16,187 nt of DNA from Gemmatimonadales bacterium UBA1120 (GCA_002313925.1 DCAZ01000067.1:1-16187); one strand, 5' to 3'; counted from the first letter of the stretch, positions 1 to 7,726 are shown. Numbers and translations are program-made. The notes: generated from the sequence alone by a model not told the origin.

Positions 1-280
1 CATTTCCAGCGGGTACAGTTCGGGCCAACTCCGCAGTTCCATCTTCACTGCGATCGTCAACAACGATAATCTCGAAGTTTGGGTACCTGGATTTCGTGAG
101 AGAAGCCAGGCACTCTTCTATGTTCTCGGCTTCGTTACGGGCAGGTATGATCACGCCGACACTCGGTGCTCGTTCGGGATCAAGGGACGTGATATTAGTG
201 AGCCGCCTAACAGGCTTAACAATCAATAAGAGGAAGGCAATGATTCCGGCCCATGGGAGCGCAAGCAAAATCGATGTCAT
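1..280 (-). CDS. Family 2 glycosyltransferase, N-terminal part (cut by window edge)
   Basis: Read on the minus strand from an ATG at 280, the frame stays open for 93 codons to the left edge, so the C-terminal part is missing. The protein opens with a hydrophobic stretch (roughly residues 4-22, ILLALPWAGIIAFLLLIV), followed by the GT-A start VGVIIPARNEAENIEECL and then IIVVDDRSEDGTAELA. Nucleotide-sugar-dependent glycosyltransferases have this layout, with VDDRSEDGT as the first nucleotide-binding aspartates. A single N-terminal membrane helix before the domain resembles the HpnB-like group of membrane-anchored GT2 enzymes. The acceptor cannot be inferred. An in-frame ATG at 331 would add 17 residues, but its AGGA lies only two bases upstream and the start at 280 has no clear Shine-Dalgarno, so the start is uncertain. 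It is divergent from the PLP enzyme at 380. Confidence 0.85.
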   Translation of the reverse strand, partial: MTSILLALPWAGIIAFLLLIVKPVRRLTNITSLDPERAPSVGVIIPARNEAENIEECLASLTKSRYPNFEIIVVDDRSEDGTAELARTVPAGN

Positions 281-379
281 GGAAGTAGCTTGCCACGACC
301 ACAGCCTGATAGAAACCCCATCTGGCGACATCTTCCTATTGCAGTGTACTGTCGGCGCTCCTCAATCCAGGCCATTGCA

Positions 380-1519
380 GTGACTAGTGATCCCTCTGCG
401 TTCGATCTCAGTTCCGTCCGTGCGGAATTCCCGATACTCGCGAGACGCACGTATCTCAACTCGTGCTCTCTAGGGGCACTCTCAAAACGTTCCGAACGAT
501 ATTTAGACGAGTTTCAAGAAAACTGGCACGATATGGGTGCCTCGGCTTGGTACCAACACTGGCTGAGCCGGATCGAAGATCTACGTGTTCTCGTTGCTGA
601 TTTCTGGGGCTCCAGCGCTGCCGAGGTAGCCTGTCTGCCATCGACGTCAGCAGCACTAGCGATGGTGGGAGAGAGTGTTCCGACAGGGTCACGAAACAAA
701 GTCATCTGTACGGAGCTCGATTTTCCGACTCTTCCGTACCAATGGATGGTAAAGCCGGAAATTGAACTGGTGGTCCTTGAAAGCCCGGATGGCATCCGTG
801 TGGATCCTGAACAATTCGAGGCGGCAGTTGATGAGCGGACGCTCTTCGTAGCTACAAGCCATGTTTTTTTTGCTACGGGTTACGTACAGGACATCAGCAC
901 GCTCGCTCGGATTGCCCATGATGCTGGCGCATACTGCATCATCGATGGATATCAAGGGGCTGGCCAAGTGCCCCTCAAATTGACTGACACTGATGTAGAC
1001 TTCTATACGGCAGGCCCACTTAAATGGCTGTGTGGCGGGCCAGGACTTGCTTACCTATACGTTAAGAGTGAGCTCATCACCCAACTAAAGCCGAGAATCA
1101 CCTCCTGGTTTGCGACCACCCAACAGTTCGATTTCAACCCCAGTGGGTTCGAGTATCGTCCGGACGCTCGGAGGTTTGAGTTCGGTACGCCGGCATTACC
1201 GACTGTCCACACCGCACTCGGTGGCCAGGAGATCCTGGATGCGGTCGGCATCGATCAGATTGTCAATCTGAACAACGAGCTAACGAACCATCTCATCAAT
1301 AAAGCTCATGATTCAGGATTCAAGATCGCACTTCCAGAACTTGAGCACCGGTCTGCGATCATAATGATTCCCCACGAGGATCCAATCAGCGCTGTCGCAT
1401 ATCTGGCGAAGGAGGGGGTCATTGTTGACCACCGGCCAGGCTTCGTCCGGATAAGTCCTCACTTCTATAATATTAAGGAGGAAATCGACCACTGTATTGA
1501 AGCTCTGGCGAGCTACTGA
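380..1519 (+). CDS. Class V aminotransferase-fold PLP enzyme (kynureninase/isopenicillin-N-epimerase-like)
   Basis: A 379-residue fold-type I PLP enzyme of the aminotransferase class V family. The Schiff-base lysine is about K215 in AGPLKWLCGGPG. The pyridine-nitrogen aspartate is about D189 in IIDGYQGAGQ. The phosphate-contacting turn is STSAA near 88-92, and S160-H161 precede the cofactor-facing strand. GGPG directly after the lysine is as in kynureninases and class V relatives. Length is normal for the family. The substrate is not determined: kynureninase, cysteine desulfurase-like or epimerase activity are all possible, and no pathway partner lies next to it. The open frame extends up to an ATG at 290, but homology-like sequence (FPILARRTYLNS) begins after residue 15 from the GTG at 380. 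A weak AGG lies eight bases before that GTG, so I chose it. Its 3' end overlaps the convergent MazG gene by seven bases. Confidence 0.9.
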   Translation: MTSDPSAFDLSSVRAEFPILARRTYLNSCSLGALSKRSERYLDEFQENWHDMGASAWYQHWLSRIEDLRVLVADFWGSSAAEVACLPSTSAALAMVGESVPTGSRNKVICTELDFPTLPYQWMVKPEIELVVLESPDGIRVDPEQFEAAVDERTLFVATSHVFFATGYVQDISTLARIAHDAGAYCIIDGYQGAGQVPLKLTDTDVDFYTAGPLKWLCGGPGLAYLYVKSELITQLKPRITSWFATTQQFDFNPSGFEYRPDARRFEFGTPALPTVHTALGGQEILDAVGIDQIVNLNNELTNHLINKAHDSGFKIALPELEHRSAIIMIPHEDPISAVAYLAKEGVIVDHRPGFVRISPHFYNIKEEIDHCIEALASY

Positions 1520-1845
1520 TTCTTACTTGATGTCGTCGGAGCCCAACGCTCACCATCACGTTTCCGATATTTTGTGAGCACGCTCTCCAATGCCTCATCA
1601 AGGTCGATCCCTTGTTCGTTGGCGATAACGATTAGAACGAATAGGACATCCGCAAGTTCAAGGGCTAGTTTCTGATTAGGCTCCTCGGGTTTCTTGATCT
1701 TGGAACCGAAACGGTGATTGAGCTCACGCGCCAGCTCTCCAACCTCTTCAATCAATCGTGCAAGATTGGTCAGAGGCGGCCAATAACCTTCCTCAAACTG
1801 TGAAATCCACTCATCCACCTTTCGTTGAGCATCCCTGATCTCCAT
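1513..1845 (-). CDS. MazG-like nucleotide pyrophosphohydrolase (YpjD type)
   Basis: A 110-residue all-alpha NTP pyrophosphohydrolase of the MazG/YpjD group. Members hydrolyse nucleoside triphosphates to monophosphate plus pyrophosphate and are thought to clean up non-canonical nucleotides. The metal-binding pattern is complete: IEEVGELAREL gives E33, E34 and E37, and LELADVLFVL gives E63 and D66. The flanking text (FEEGYWPPL, NHRFG, KYRKRDGERW) closely follows Bacillus subtilis YpjD in order and length, so this is a full single-domain protein. Its ATG overlaps the stop of the upstream oxidoreductase as TGATG (one shared base), which implies translational coupling. The C-terminus overlaps the convergent PLP-enzyme gene by seven bases. 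Confidence 0.93.
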   Translation of the reverse strand: MEIRDAQRKVDEWISQFEEGYWPPLTNLARLIEEVGELARELNHRFGSKIKKPEEPNQKLALELADVLFVLIVIANEQGIDLDEALESVLTKYRKRDGERWAPTTSSKNQ

Positions 1846-2882
1846 CAGGGCACCAAGACGATTTTGCCAAAAACGCGACCAGATTCAAGTATTTCATGTG
1901 CTGTACGAGCTTGGTCGAGCGGCAGGATCTGATGGATAACCGGATCGAAGTTCCCTTCGAACACCAGACGCATCACCCGACGGAATTCCGCCGGAGTTCC
2001 CATGGTACTCCCCATGATCGTCAGCTGTTTCCAGAATAGTAAGCGGATCTCAGTAATTCCTCTGGATCCGGTGGTAGCACCAGACGTGACCAATCGACCC
2101 TTTAGTCCCAGAGATCGCACGCATTGCTGCCAAACACTCTCCCCAACGGTATCAAAGACGATATCGACGCACGCCTTGTCGGTATCACGCCACACCTCAC
2201 GTGCGAAGTCCACCTTTTCGCGATCGTAAACCACGTGAGCTCCTAGGTCTTCTGCACGGGCTACGTTCTGTGAGCCACTCGTAACTGCATAAACCTTTGC
2301 TCCCGCCCTAGAAGCGATTTGCACGGCGGCGGTGCCTACACCTCCCGATGTTCCTGTAATTAGAACCCGCTCTCCTGCCTGCAGTTGGCCCCGAGTCAAC
2401 AGAGCCCGCCAAGCGGTGACGAATACCAACCCTGCCGCAGCAGCTCTCTCAAAGGGCACATGTTCAGGGATCTCAAGAAGGTTCTCTGCGGGAACAACCG
2501 TATATTCGGCAAACCCTCCCTGAGTGTGCTCACCAATGATTTGAAATGGGGACGGCTCGAATGATTCACCACGCCCGGGCCCCTCATACCACCTGTAGGA
2601 GATGGATGGGTCGACAACAACTCGCAGACCGATTGGCACATCTTTGGCACCTGGACCAGTCGCATCGACAACTCCGGCCACATCTGAGCCACCTATATGT
2701 GGCATGGGCGCCTCGATCGGAAGGCCTCGGCGGACCCATAGATCGAGATGATTCATGGAAGCAGCTTTCACCTTGATACGCACCTCTCCTGGGCCCGGCA
2801 CCGGGATCGGTACATCCGTGATCTCAATTACCTCCGGCCCGCCGTAGTCAGAAAAAAGTGCTGCTCGCATCTTTCGTGCCAT
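1845..2882 (-). CDS. Medium-chain NAD(P)-dependent oxidoreductase, zinc-free (quinone-oxidoreductase-like)
   Basis: A 345-residue medium-chain dehydrogenase/reductase. An N-terminal GroES-like domain (about 1-130) is followed by a Rossmann domain whose nucleotide-binding turn GTSGGVGTAAVQ lies at 177-188. The position that holds the catalytic zinc cysteine in alcohol dehydrogenases is asparagine (N44 in NHLDLW). The lobe that normally carries four structural-zinc cysteines (about 92-113) is present in length but has none; the whole protein has only two cysteines, both in the C-terminal half. This points to a zinc-independent reductase of the QOR/enoyl-reductase type using NADPH or NADH; the substrate is unknown. 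The ATG at 2882 has AGGA nine bases upstream. A second ATG four codons in is less well placed. The stop codon overlaps the start of the downstream MazG gene, so the two are probably one operon. Confidence 0.92.
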   Translation of the reverse strand: MARKMRAALFSDYGGPEVIEITDVPIPVPGPGEVRIKVKAASMNHLDLWVRRGLPIEAPMPHIGGSDVAGVVDATGPGAKDVPIGLRVVVDPSISYRWYEGPGRGESFEPSPFQIIGEHTQGGFAEYTVVPAENLLEIPEHVPFERAAAAGLVFVTAWRALLTRGQLQAGERVLITGTSGGVGTAAVQIASRAGAKVYAVTSGSQNVARAEDLGAHVVYDREKVDFAREVWRDTDKACVDIVFDTVGESVWQQCVRSLGLKGRLVTSGATTGSRGITEIRLLFWKQLTIMGSTMGTPAEFRRVMRLVFEGNFDPVIHQILPLDQARTAHEILESGRVFGKIVLVP

Positions 2883-3083
2883 GAGGCAGAATCCTGTTTG
2901 GCAAGATCTCCGTCAAAGAAGACTCGCGCGATGAATGCAACCCTCAAGGCCGCAAGAAAGTCTAGAGAACCATTGTCTTCATCACAACCAAAGAGAATCA
3001 GTGGCCACCCAGGTCCCACTCGTCTAGCTTCGATACGAGTCTGCAGCAGCCACCGCCAGCATTACTTCCGGTCTCCCCATACT

Positions 3084-3464
3084 ATGCCTCATCAAGATCC
3101 TGACCACCAACTCGAGACCAAAAGGACCAAAAATACAGACGACTCAACCTTAGGCGGCTACCTCCGCCTACACAGCCGGCCACCAGCGTTTGAAGGATCA
3201 GATAGACACCCCTACACGGTATCTATAGAAGTGGAACAGACAGGCAACCTACGTGCGCCATATAGTGGTTACCTGGTCTTCCCAAAATGGGCAGAAACAG
3301 GAGTCGGTATCGTTGGGCATGTAGAAACCTCTATCCTTGTGGAAGCACGCACTGCGCCTCAGGCAACACAAGCTCTTGAATCGCTTACGCTATACGAGGT
3401 GAAGGACCAGTTGGAGAAGGCCATCATCCGCCAATCAGAACTCAGAACTGAGGAAGACTCCTAG
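3084..3464 (+). CDS. Conserved-looking protein of unknown function upstream of queE
   Basis: A 126-residue soluble protein that I do not recognise. After a polar, probably disordered N-terminus (about 1-22), the body starts GGYLRLHSRPPAFEGSDRHPY. It continues through beta-type segments (YTVSIEVEQ, YSGYLVFPKW, GIVGHVETSILVEA) and ends in an amphipathic helix (ALESLTLYEVKDQLEKAIIRQ). There is no signal peptide, membrane segment, cysteine pair or catalytic motif. The frame is open upstream to 2748, but the upstream part lacks protein-like composition and runs antisense to the oxidoreductase, so the ATG at 3084 is preferred although it lacks a Shine-Dalgarno; an ATG at 2931 is an alternative. The stop TAG is one base from the queE ATG and the end of this gene carries the queE ribosome site, so the two are surely co-transcribed. 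A role beside QueE is possible but unproven. Confidence 0.75.
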   Translation: MPHQDPDHQLETKRTKNTDDSTLGGYLRLHSRPPAFEGSDRHPYTVSIEVEQTGNLRAPYSGYLVFPKWAETGVGIVGHVETSILVEARTAPQATQALESLTLYEVKDQLEKAIIRQSELRTEEDS

Positions 3465-3465
3465 C

Positions 3466-4134
3466 ATGAGCACGTCCTTTCTGAGAATCACCGAGATCTT
3501 TTACTCGATTCAGGGAGAATCAACCTGGGTTGGAACACCTTGCACTTTCGTGCGCTTGACAGGATGTCCACTACGATGTGCTTGGTGTGATACTGCGTAC
3601 GCGTTTGGCGGCGGTAAGCAGATGAGTTTTGAAGAGATTCTCGAGTCTGTTATGTCATACCCTGCCAGAATCGTGGAAGTAACGGGTGGTGAACCATTAG
3701 CTCACCCCGGAGCATTTAAACTCATCCAGCTCCTAATCAAGCAAAAATATACCGTACTCGTTGAAACATCGGGTGCATTCGACATAAGTGCACTAGACCC
3801 GCGGGCACACAAGATCATGGACCTAAAATGCCCCGGGTCTGGAGAGTCAGAGCGTAACCTATGGAGTAACCTAGACCACCTTACCGAACGTGATGAAATC
3901 AAGTTCGTAGTTCAGGATCGAAGTGACTATGAATGGACCTGCCAAACCATTCGAGACCAGGGACTAGATCAACGCCTTGAGAATGGTTCACTTCGGGCGC
4001 TCCTGATATCTCCGGTATGGGGACGAATGGACCTAGAAGCCTTGGCTTCTTGGATCTTGGAGGATGAACTACCCGTAAGATTCCAACTCCAGCTCCATAA
4101 GCAGATATGGGGAGCTGAGCGGATAGGGGTTTGA
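3466..4134 (+). CDS. queE: 7-carboxy-7-deazaguanine synthase (radical SAM)
   Basis: A 222-residue radical SAM enzyme converting 6-carboxy-5,6,7,8-tetrahydropterin to 7-carboxy-7-deazaguanine, the ring contraction in queuosine and 7-deazapurine synthesis. The 4Fe-4S cluster motif CPLRCAWC gives C34, C38 and C41 (CX3CX2C, typical of QueE). The N-terminal substrate and SAM region reads EIFYSIQGESTWVGTPCTFVRLTGC. The SAM-binding VTGGEPL lies near 73-79, with VETSG further on and the C-terminal signature QLHKQIWGAE. Length matches the normal enzyme. GAGGAAG lies nine bases before the ATG, inside the end of the preceding gene. No queC, queD or queF is in the window, so the rest of the pathway must be elsewhere, or the precursor is used from outside. 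Confidence 0.97.
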   Translation: MSTSFLRITEIFYSIQGESTWVGTPCTFVRLTGCPLRCAWCDTAYAFGGGKQMSFEEILESVMSYPARIVEVTGGEPLAHPGAFKLIQLLIKQKYTVLVETSGAFDISALDPRAHKIMDLKCPGSGESERNLWSNLDHLTERDEIKFVVQDRSDYEWTCQTIRDQGLDQRLENGSLRALLISPVWGRMDLEALASWILEDELPVRFQLQLHKQIWGAERIGV

Positions 4135-4182
4135 GCGTTACCGCTAAGATATAGTTCGCCCTAATCCACGACCTGACGTCCT

Positions 4183-4797
4183 GTGACATTCTCTCATACC
4201 CAAGAAACTGACTCCCGATTCAAAGCCCTGGCTAAAGCTCTGTCTCTTTGCTTGAGTAAAGAGAACATCTCCCCAGTTATGCCAGGCGCTCAGTTTCAGG
4301 CCGCAGTTTCGGTAGTACTTCGTAGTGCAAAGGGTTTGGATCTGCTTTTGATCAAACGTGCTCATTTTGATCGTGACCCTTGGTCTGGCCACATGGCACT
4401 ACCCGGAGGACGTCGAGATTCAAAGGATATCGACCTTAAGCACACTGCGATAAGGGAGACGATGGAGGAAACTGCACTCGATTTAGGCCAAGATGCCCAA
4501 CACCTCGGACAACTTAAGGCATTGGAACCCAACTCAGTCCGCTTACCCAAACTCACCATCACCCCCTTCGTGTTCGGAGTTGGAAGACATGCTCAGGCTT
4601 CCGTTGCCAGTCCTGAGATCGATCAGGTCTTCTGGGTTTCTCTAGATGAATTGCGCGGACGCGACTCAGAATCATATGTGGAGATCCCCATGCCCGATGG
4701 TCACGAACAGGAATTTCCATGCTACCTGGTGGAGGCGGAGCCTGTATGGGGGCTCACTTATCGGATAATCTCACAGCTCCTCGAAGTCCACACCTAA
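4183..4797 (+). CDS. Nudix hydrolase, CoA pyrophosphatase type (NudL/NUDT7-like)
   Basis: A 204-residue Nudix protein. The Nudix box spans about 75-101: GG near 75-76, then D82 in the place of the first glutamate (usual in CoA-type members), and RETMEETALDL giving E92, E95 and E96. The glycine that normally follows EEx is alanine (A98). The preceding stretch LLLIKRAHFDRDPWSGHMALPGG matches the signature region upstream of the Nudix box in coenzyme A pyrophosphatases, which cleave CoA and acyl-CoA to 4'-phosphopantetheine and 3',5'-ADP. The start is a GTG with no clear Shine-Dalgarno; an ATG at 4279 would remove 32 residues but still leave the whole fold. It lies 48 bases after queE on the same strand and is likely in the same transcript, although no functional link is evident. 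Confidence 0.9.
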   Translation: MTFSHTQETDSRFKALAKALSLCLSKENISPVMPGAQFQAAVSVVLRSAKGLDLLLIKRAHFDRDPWSGHMALPGGRRDSKDIDLKHTAIRETMEETALDLGQDAQHLGQLKALEPNSVRLPKLTITPFVFGVGRHAQASVASPEIDQVFWVSLDELRGRDSESYVEIPMPDGHEQEFPCYLVEAEPVWGLTYRIISQLLEVHT

Positions 4798-4810
4798 TCA
4801 GGACTCCTCA

Positions 4811-4858
4811 TAGAGACTTCCCCCTAAAACCGTTGTGGCTGAACTCAGGGGGTCTCTA
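4811..4858. terminator. Stem-loop between two convergent genes, possible bidirectional terminator
   Basis: TAGAGAC (4811-4817) and CCCCC (4820-4824) pair with GGGGG (4848-4852) and TCTCTA (4853-4858), leaving a two-base TT bulge and a loop of about 22 bases. The right arm is also the last codons of the propeller gene on the minus strand. It lies between the Nudix gene and the convergent propeller gene, where a shared terminator is expected. There is no T-tract on either side, so a standard intrinsic terminator is not certain. Confidence 0.4.
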
Positions 4859-5909
4859 CCCACTCCGCGATGAAGACATTCGTATCATTCGTGCCCCCAT
4901 TATTACGGTTCGAACCGAACACGAGGTGCCGTCCGTCTGGGCTGAAAACAGGGAAACCATCGAAGCCTTCCGCGTACGTGATCCTGGTAAGCCCACCCCC
5001 GTCTATGTCGATCATGTAGATTTCAAAATCTCTACCGTCAGGATCATGGTGATTCGAACTGAACAGAATCTTCTCGCCTGATGGATGCCAATAAGGCGCG
5101 AAGTTGGCGCCTCCAAGTTGGGTCAACTGCTGCTGGTTAGATCCATCAGCATCCATAATATAGATCTCCAACTCACCCGGCCTCAGGAGGCCTTGCGAAA
5201 GCAGGCGCCTATAATCCTCTAGTTCCGGTCCTTCCTCCGGATAGGATGCCCGCCAGATAATCTTGGATCCGTCAGGTGAATAAAATGCCCCACCGTCGTA
5301 ACCGGGACGATCCGTGAGTCTTACCAGGTCGGAGCCATCCGGAGCCATCGAGTAGAGTTCTAAGTCACCGTCTCGGGCACTTGTAAATACAATGCGATCA
5401 CCGATCGGGGAGAACGTCGCTTCAGCGTCATAACCGTCTTCTGTCGTCAATTGCCGAAGCTCAGACCCATCCAAGTTCGAAGCAAAAACATCGTATGTAT
5501 CGTACACAGGCCACACGTAGCCCATCGAAAAGTCAGGATTCTCAGGGCAGGCCGCATTGTGATGATGCGTGGACGAGTACAGGATCTCGTTTCCGGAAGG
5601 GTAGAAATAGGAGCATGTAGTGCGGCCATCACCTGTGCTCACCATACGTGTATCAAGGCTTTCTGGATCAAGTACATAAATCTGGTCGCACTCCGCACCT
5701 GGCTTACGTGCTTGATAAATCAACTGTGAGCCGTCAAAAGCCCAGTAGGCCTCAGCATTCTCTCCACCTGAAGTGAGTTGCCGAATATGACGCAGGTGGA
5801 CCTCACCTTCCATTGCTAGACTGCCGGTGGCTCCAGCATCTTCTTCTACGGCACATCCGCCGCCGATCAAACAAAGTATAGCAAACGAGATAGGATAATG
5901 ATGTTTCAC
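4845..5909 (-). CDS. TolB-like six-blade beta-propeller lipoprotein
   Basis: A 354-residue exported protein. A short signal peptide (about 1-18) ends LIGGGC, so C19 is the probable lipid-modified cysteine, though three glycines before it make an atypical lipobox. The rest is six WD40-like (PD40/TolB) repeats at roughly 50-residue spacing, each with an F/Y/W-x-P-x-G-x-x-I-x-F/Y core: FDGSQLIYQA, PSGNEILYSS, SPIGDRIVFTS, SPDGSKIIWRA, PSGEKILFSS and SPDGRHLVFGS. Blades carry YxxxxDGS turns (SNLDGSELRQLT, MAPDGSDLVRLT, MDADGSNQQQLT). The role is probably protein or peptide binding in the periplasm or on the cell surface; it is not TolB itself, since the N-terminal TolB domain is missing. The start is GTG at 5909 with GAAGGG about eight bases upstream. 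Its first codons overlap the start of the divergent peptidase gene. Confidence 0.92.
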   Translation of the reverse strand: MKHHYPISFAILCLIGGGCAVEEDAGATGSLAMEGEVHLRHIRQLTSGGENAEAYWAFDGSQLIYQARKPGAECDQIYVLDPESLDTRMVSTGDGRTTCSYFYPSGNEILYSSTHHHNAACPENPDFSMGYVWPVYDTYDVFASNLDGSELRQLTTEDGYDAEATFSPIGDRIVFTSARDGDLELYSMAPDGSDLVRLTDRPGYDGGAFYSPDGSKIIWRASYPEEGPELEDYRRLLSQGLLRPGELEIYIMDADGSNQQQLTQLGGANFAPYWHPSGEKILFSSNHHDPDGRDFEIYMIDIDGGGLTRITYAEGFDGFPVFSPDGRHLVFGSNRNNGGTNDTNVFIAEWVETP

Positions 5910-7682
5910 AAGGAGTACCCTTCACTCAAATTTGGAATGTCATATTTAATAATACAGTTGAGCACAGTCTTCATATACTTGCTGTTGTTAGTAGTTCCTG
6001 TCCATGCTCAACAAACGGTTTGTCCTGCACCACAACCCGGCTTCGATGCTATAACACACATCCGTTTCCTCGCAGATGATCGTCTTGAGGGCCGCGAGGT
6101 GGGCACCGCTGGAGCCCGCTGTGCTGCTGAATACCTCGCTGCCCAATTCAACTACATCGGCCTGGAACCTGCCGGAGAGGCTAACACTTTCTTTCAACCC
6201 TTTCCTATTCGAAAGGGTACAACCCTTGGTGCGGATAACACTCTAGAAGTCGCTGGCCAACGCTACAACCTAGAGAGCGATTGGATGCCTCTTGGATTCT
6301 CAGCGACCCAAAAACTCGAGGCACCCTTGGTTTATGGTGGATATGGGCTACTTCGAGCTAACGGCAACGAGGACCCTTATGCGCACTTGGATCTCAATGG
6401 CAAAATCGTTGTGGTCGAGTGGGGAGACCCTGACGCCCCGCATGGAGAATCCATACGTGCTGACCCTCATTTCAAGGCGATCTTCGCAGAGGGCCATGAT
6501 GCTGCAGGAATCATCGTGCTCCTCCCTGAAGGGTGGGGCCCTCGGCTCCCCGATAACGAAATACGGGCAGTGCTTGGTATTCCGGCACTAGTCGTACACC
6601 CTGGATTAGCCAACTCCATGCGAGTTGCGGCCAACAACCAATCTGTTGCTCGCCTGCATACGGAGGTCCATACCACAACTGCAGAAGCACGAAATGTGGT
6701 CGCTCTGGTACCTGGCACTCACCCCACGCTCAGAGATGAGATCGTGATCGTCGGCGCACACTATGACCATCTCGGCTTTGGTGGTGAGGGGTCACTCGCA
6801 CCTGACTCCCGTGAGGTTCACAATGGTGCAGACGATAACGCGAGTGGCAGTGCCGCCCTGATCGAGATCGCTCGCACGATTATCGCTGGGGAACCACTCG
6901 ACCGCAGTACACTCTTCATAGCATTCACAGGCGAGGAGAAGGGTCTATGGGGATCGGGGCACTTCGTTAGAGATCCGACAGTAGACCTCTCGAAGTCCGT
7001 CGGAATGTTGAATCTAGACATGGTCGGTCGGATGGACGGTGACGCGCTCACGATCTTTGGATTCGGTACCGCCCAGGAGTGGGATCAAGTCGTAGATGAA
7101 GCAAACGTCACGTTGGATCAACCGCTTGATCTTTCAAGAGCACCAGACGGTTACGGACCATCAGATCATTCATCGTTTTATGGCGAAGGAATCCCAGTCC
7201 TTCACCTCTTTTCCGGTACCCATGAGGATTACCACCGCCCTTCTGACGACTGGCAATTGATTAACTCGAGCGGAGTCATGCGAGTTGTAGCACTCACCGC
7301 TGGCATCGTGAAACAGCTAGCAAATGGAGGGAGTAACTCAGTCACTCTCACACCCATCCAACAGCCTGCACCGAACCAGAACTCATCCCCTTCATCTTCA
7401 AGTAGTAGTGGATATGGATCGGCTTATCTTGGTTCAATCCCAGATATGACGCCCCACGATCATGGCCTACGCCTGACCGGCGTACGTGAAGGAAGCCCAG
7501 CAGATCAAGGAGGCTTACGAGCTGGAGATGTGGTAGTAGAATTCGATGGTACAGCTATCGGCGACATCTATGCTTATACGTACGCGCTCCAGGCTAAGGA
7601 GCCCGGGGATGAGGTCGTGATCGTGGTTGAGAGAGGGGAAGAGCGAGTTAGCCTAAGGGTGGTGCTCGGTCAGCGGCGCTGA
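5901..7682 (+). CDS. Secreted M28 family zinc peptidase with PA insert and C-terminal PDZ domain
   Basis: A 593-residue exported metallopeptidase. The signal peptide is about 1-36, ending VPVHA before QQ. The M28 fold starts near 45 (HIRFLADDRLEGREVGTAGAR). A PA-like insert follows at about 140-250 (NGKIVVVEWGDP). The two-zinc site is complete: H287 in GAHYDH, D311 in NGADDNASG, catalytic E345 and ligand E346 in FTGEEKG, D373 in LNLDMVG, and H445 in EDYHRPSD. A serine-rich linker (about 494-504) joins a PDZ domain at about 520-593 (GVREGSPADQGGL, AGDVVVEFDG). M28 enzymes are aminopeptidases. I start at the ATG 5901, with AGGA five bases before it; the ATG at 5898 is only two from it. The later ATG at 5937 would leave the signal peptide with no positive N-region. 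The start overlaps the divergent propeller gene. Confidence 0.95.
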   Translation: MFHKEYPSLKFGMSYLIIQLSTVFIYLLLLVVPVHAQQTVCPAPQPGFDAITHIRFLADDRLEGREVGTAGARCAAEYLAAQFNYIGLEPAGEANTFFQPFPIRKGTTLGADNTLEVAGQRYNLESDWMPLGFSATQKLEAPLVYGGYGLLRANGNEDPYAHLDLNGKIVVVEWGDPDAPHGESIRADPHFKAIFAEGHDAAGIIVLLPEGWGPRLPDNEIRAVLGIPALVVHPGLANSMRVAANNQSVARLHTEVHTTTAEARNVVALVPGTHPTLRDEIVIVGAHYDHLGFGGEGSLAPDSREVHNGADDNASGSAALIEIARTIIAGEPLDRSTLFIAFTGEEKGLWGSGHFVRDPTVDLSKSVGMLNLDMVGRMDGDALTIFGFGTAQEWDQVVDEANVTLDQPLDLSRAPDGYGPSDHSSFYGEGIPVLHLFSGTHEDYHRPSDDWQLINSSGVMRVVALTAGIVKQLANGGSNSVTLTPIQQPAPNQNSSPSSSSSSGYGSAYLGSIPDMTPHDHGLRLTGVREGSPADQGGLRAGDVVVEFDGTAIGDIYAYTYALQAKEPGDEVVIVVERGEERVSLRVVLGQRR

Positions 7683-7726
7683 GAATAGTTAGCCAAATTG
7701 AGGTCACTGGCTCGTGATCCTGAACT

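Noticed and set aside
277..459. 60-residue minus-strand open frame near the left end
   Set aside because: It overlaps the start of the glycosyltransferase and of the PLP enzyme in other frames, and has no protein-like pattern.
864..871. Eight-base T run in the PLP enzyme gene
   Set aside because: It encodes V-F-F in a conserved strand with the frame intact; it is shorter than typical slippage tracts, and nothing else suggests switching.
2828..3019. 63-residue minus-strand frame upstream of the oxidoreductase
   Set aside because: Its second half is an out-of-frame reading of the oxidoreductase 5' end, and it has no recognisable motif.
2748..3083. N-terminal extension of the protein before queE
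   Set aside because: The extension is rich in His/Arg/Ser, runs antisense to the oxidoreductase start, and does not look like part of the domain.
4905..4920. GGTTCGAACC, resembling a tRNA T-arm
   Set aside because: It lies inside propeller codons (FGSNR). A similar GTTCGAAT near 5050 is the equivalent SSN turn of another blade, and no cloverleaf can be built.
7701..7721. Weak hairpin between the peptidase and lysine-dehydrogenase-like genes
   Set aside because: Only seven pairs with a bulge and no T-tract; this could occur by chance.
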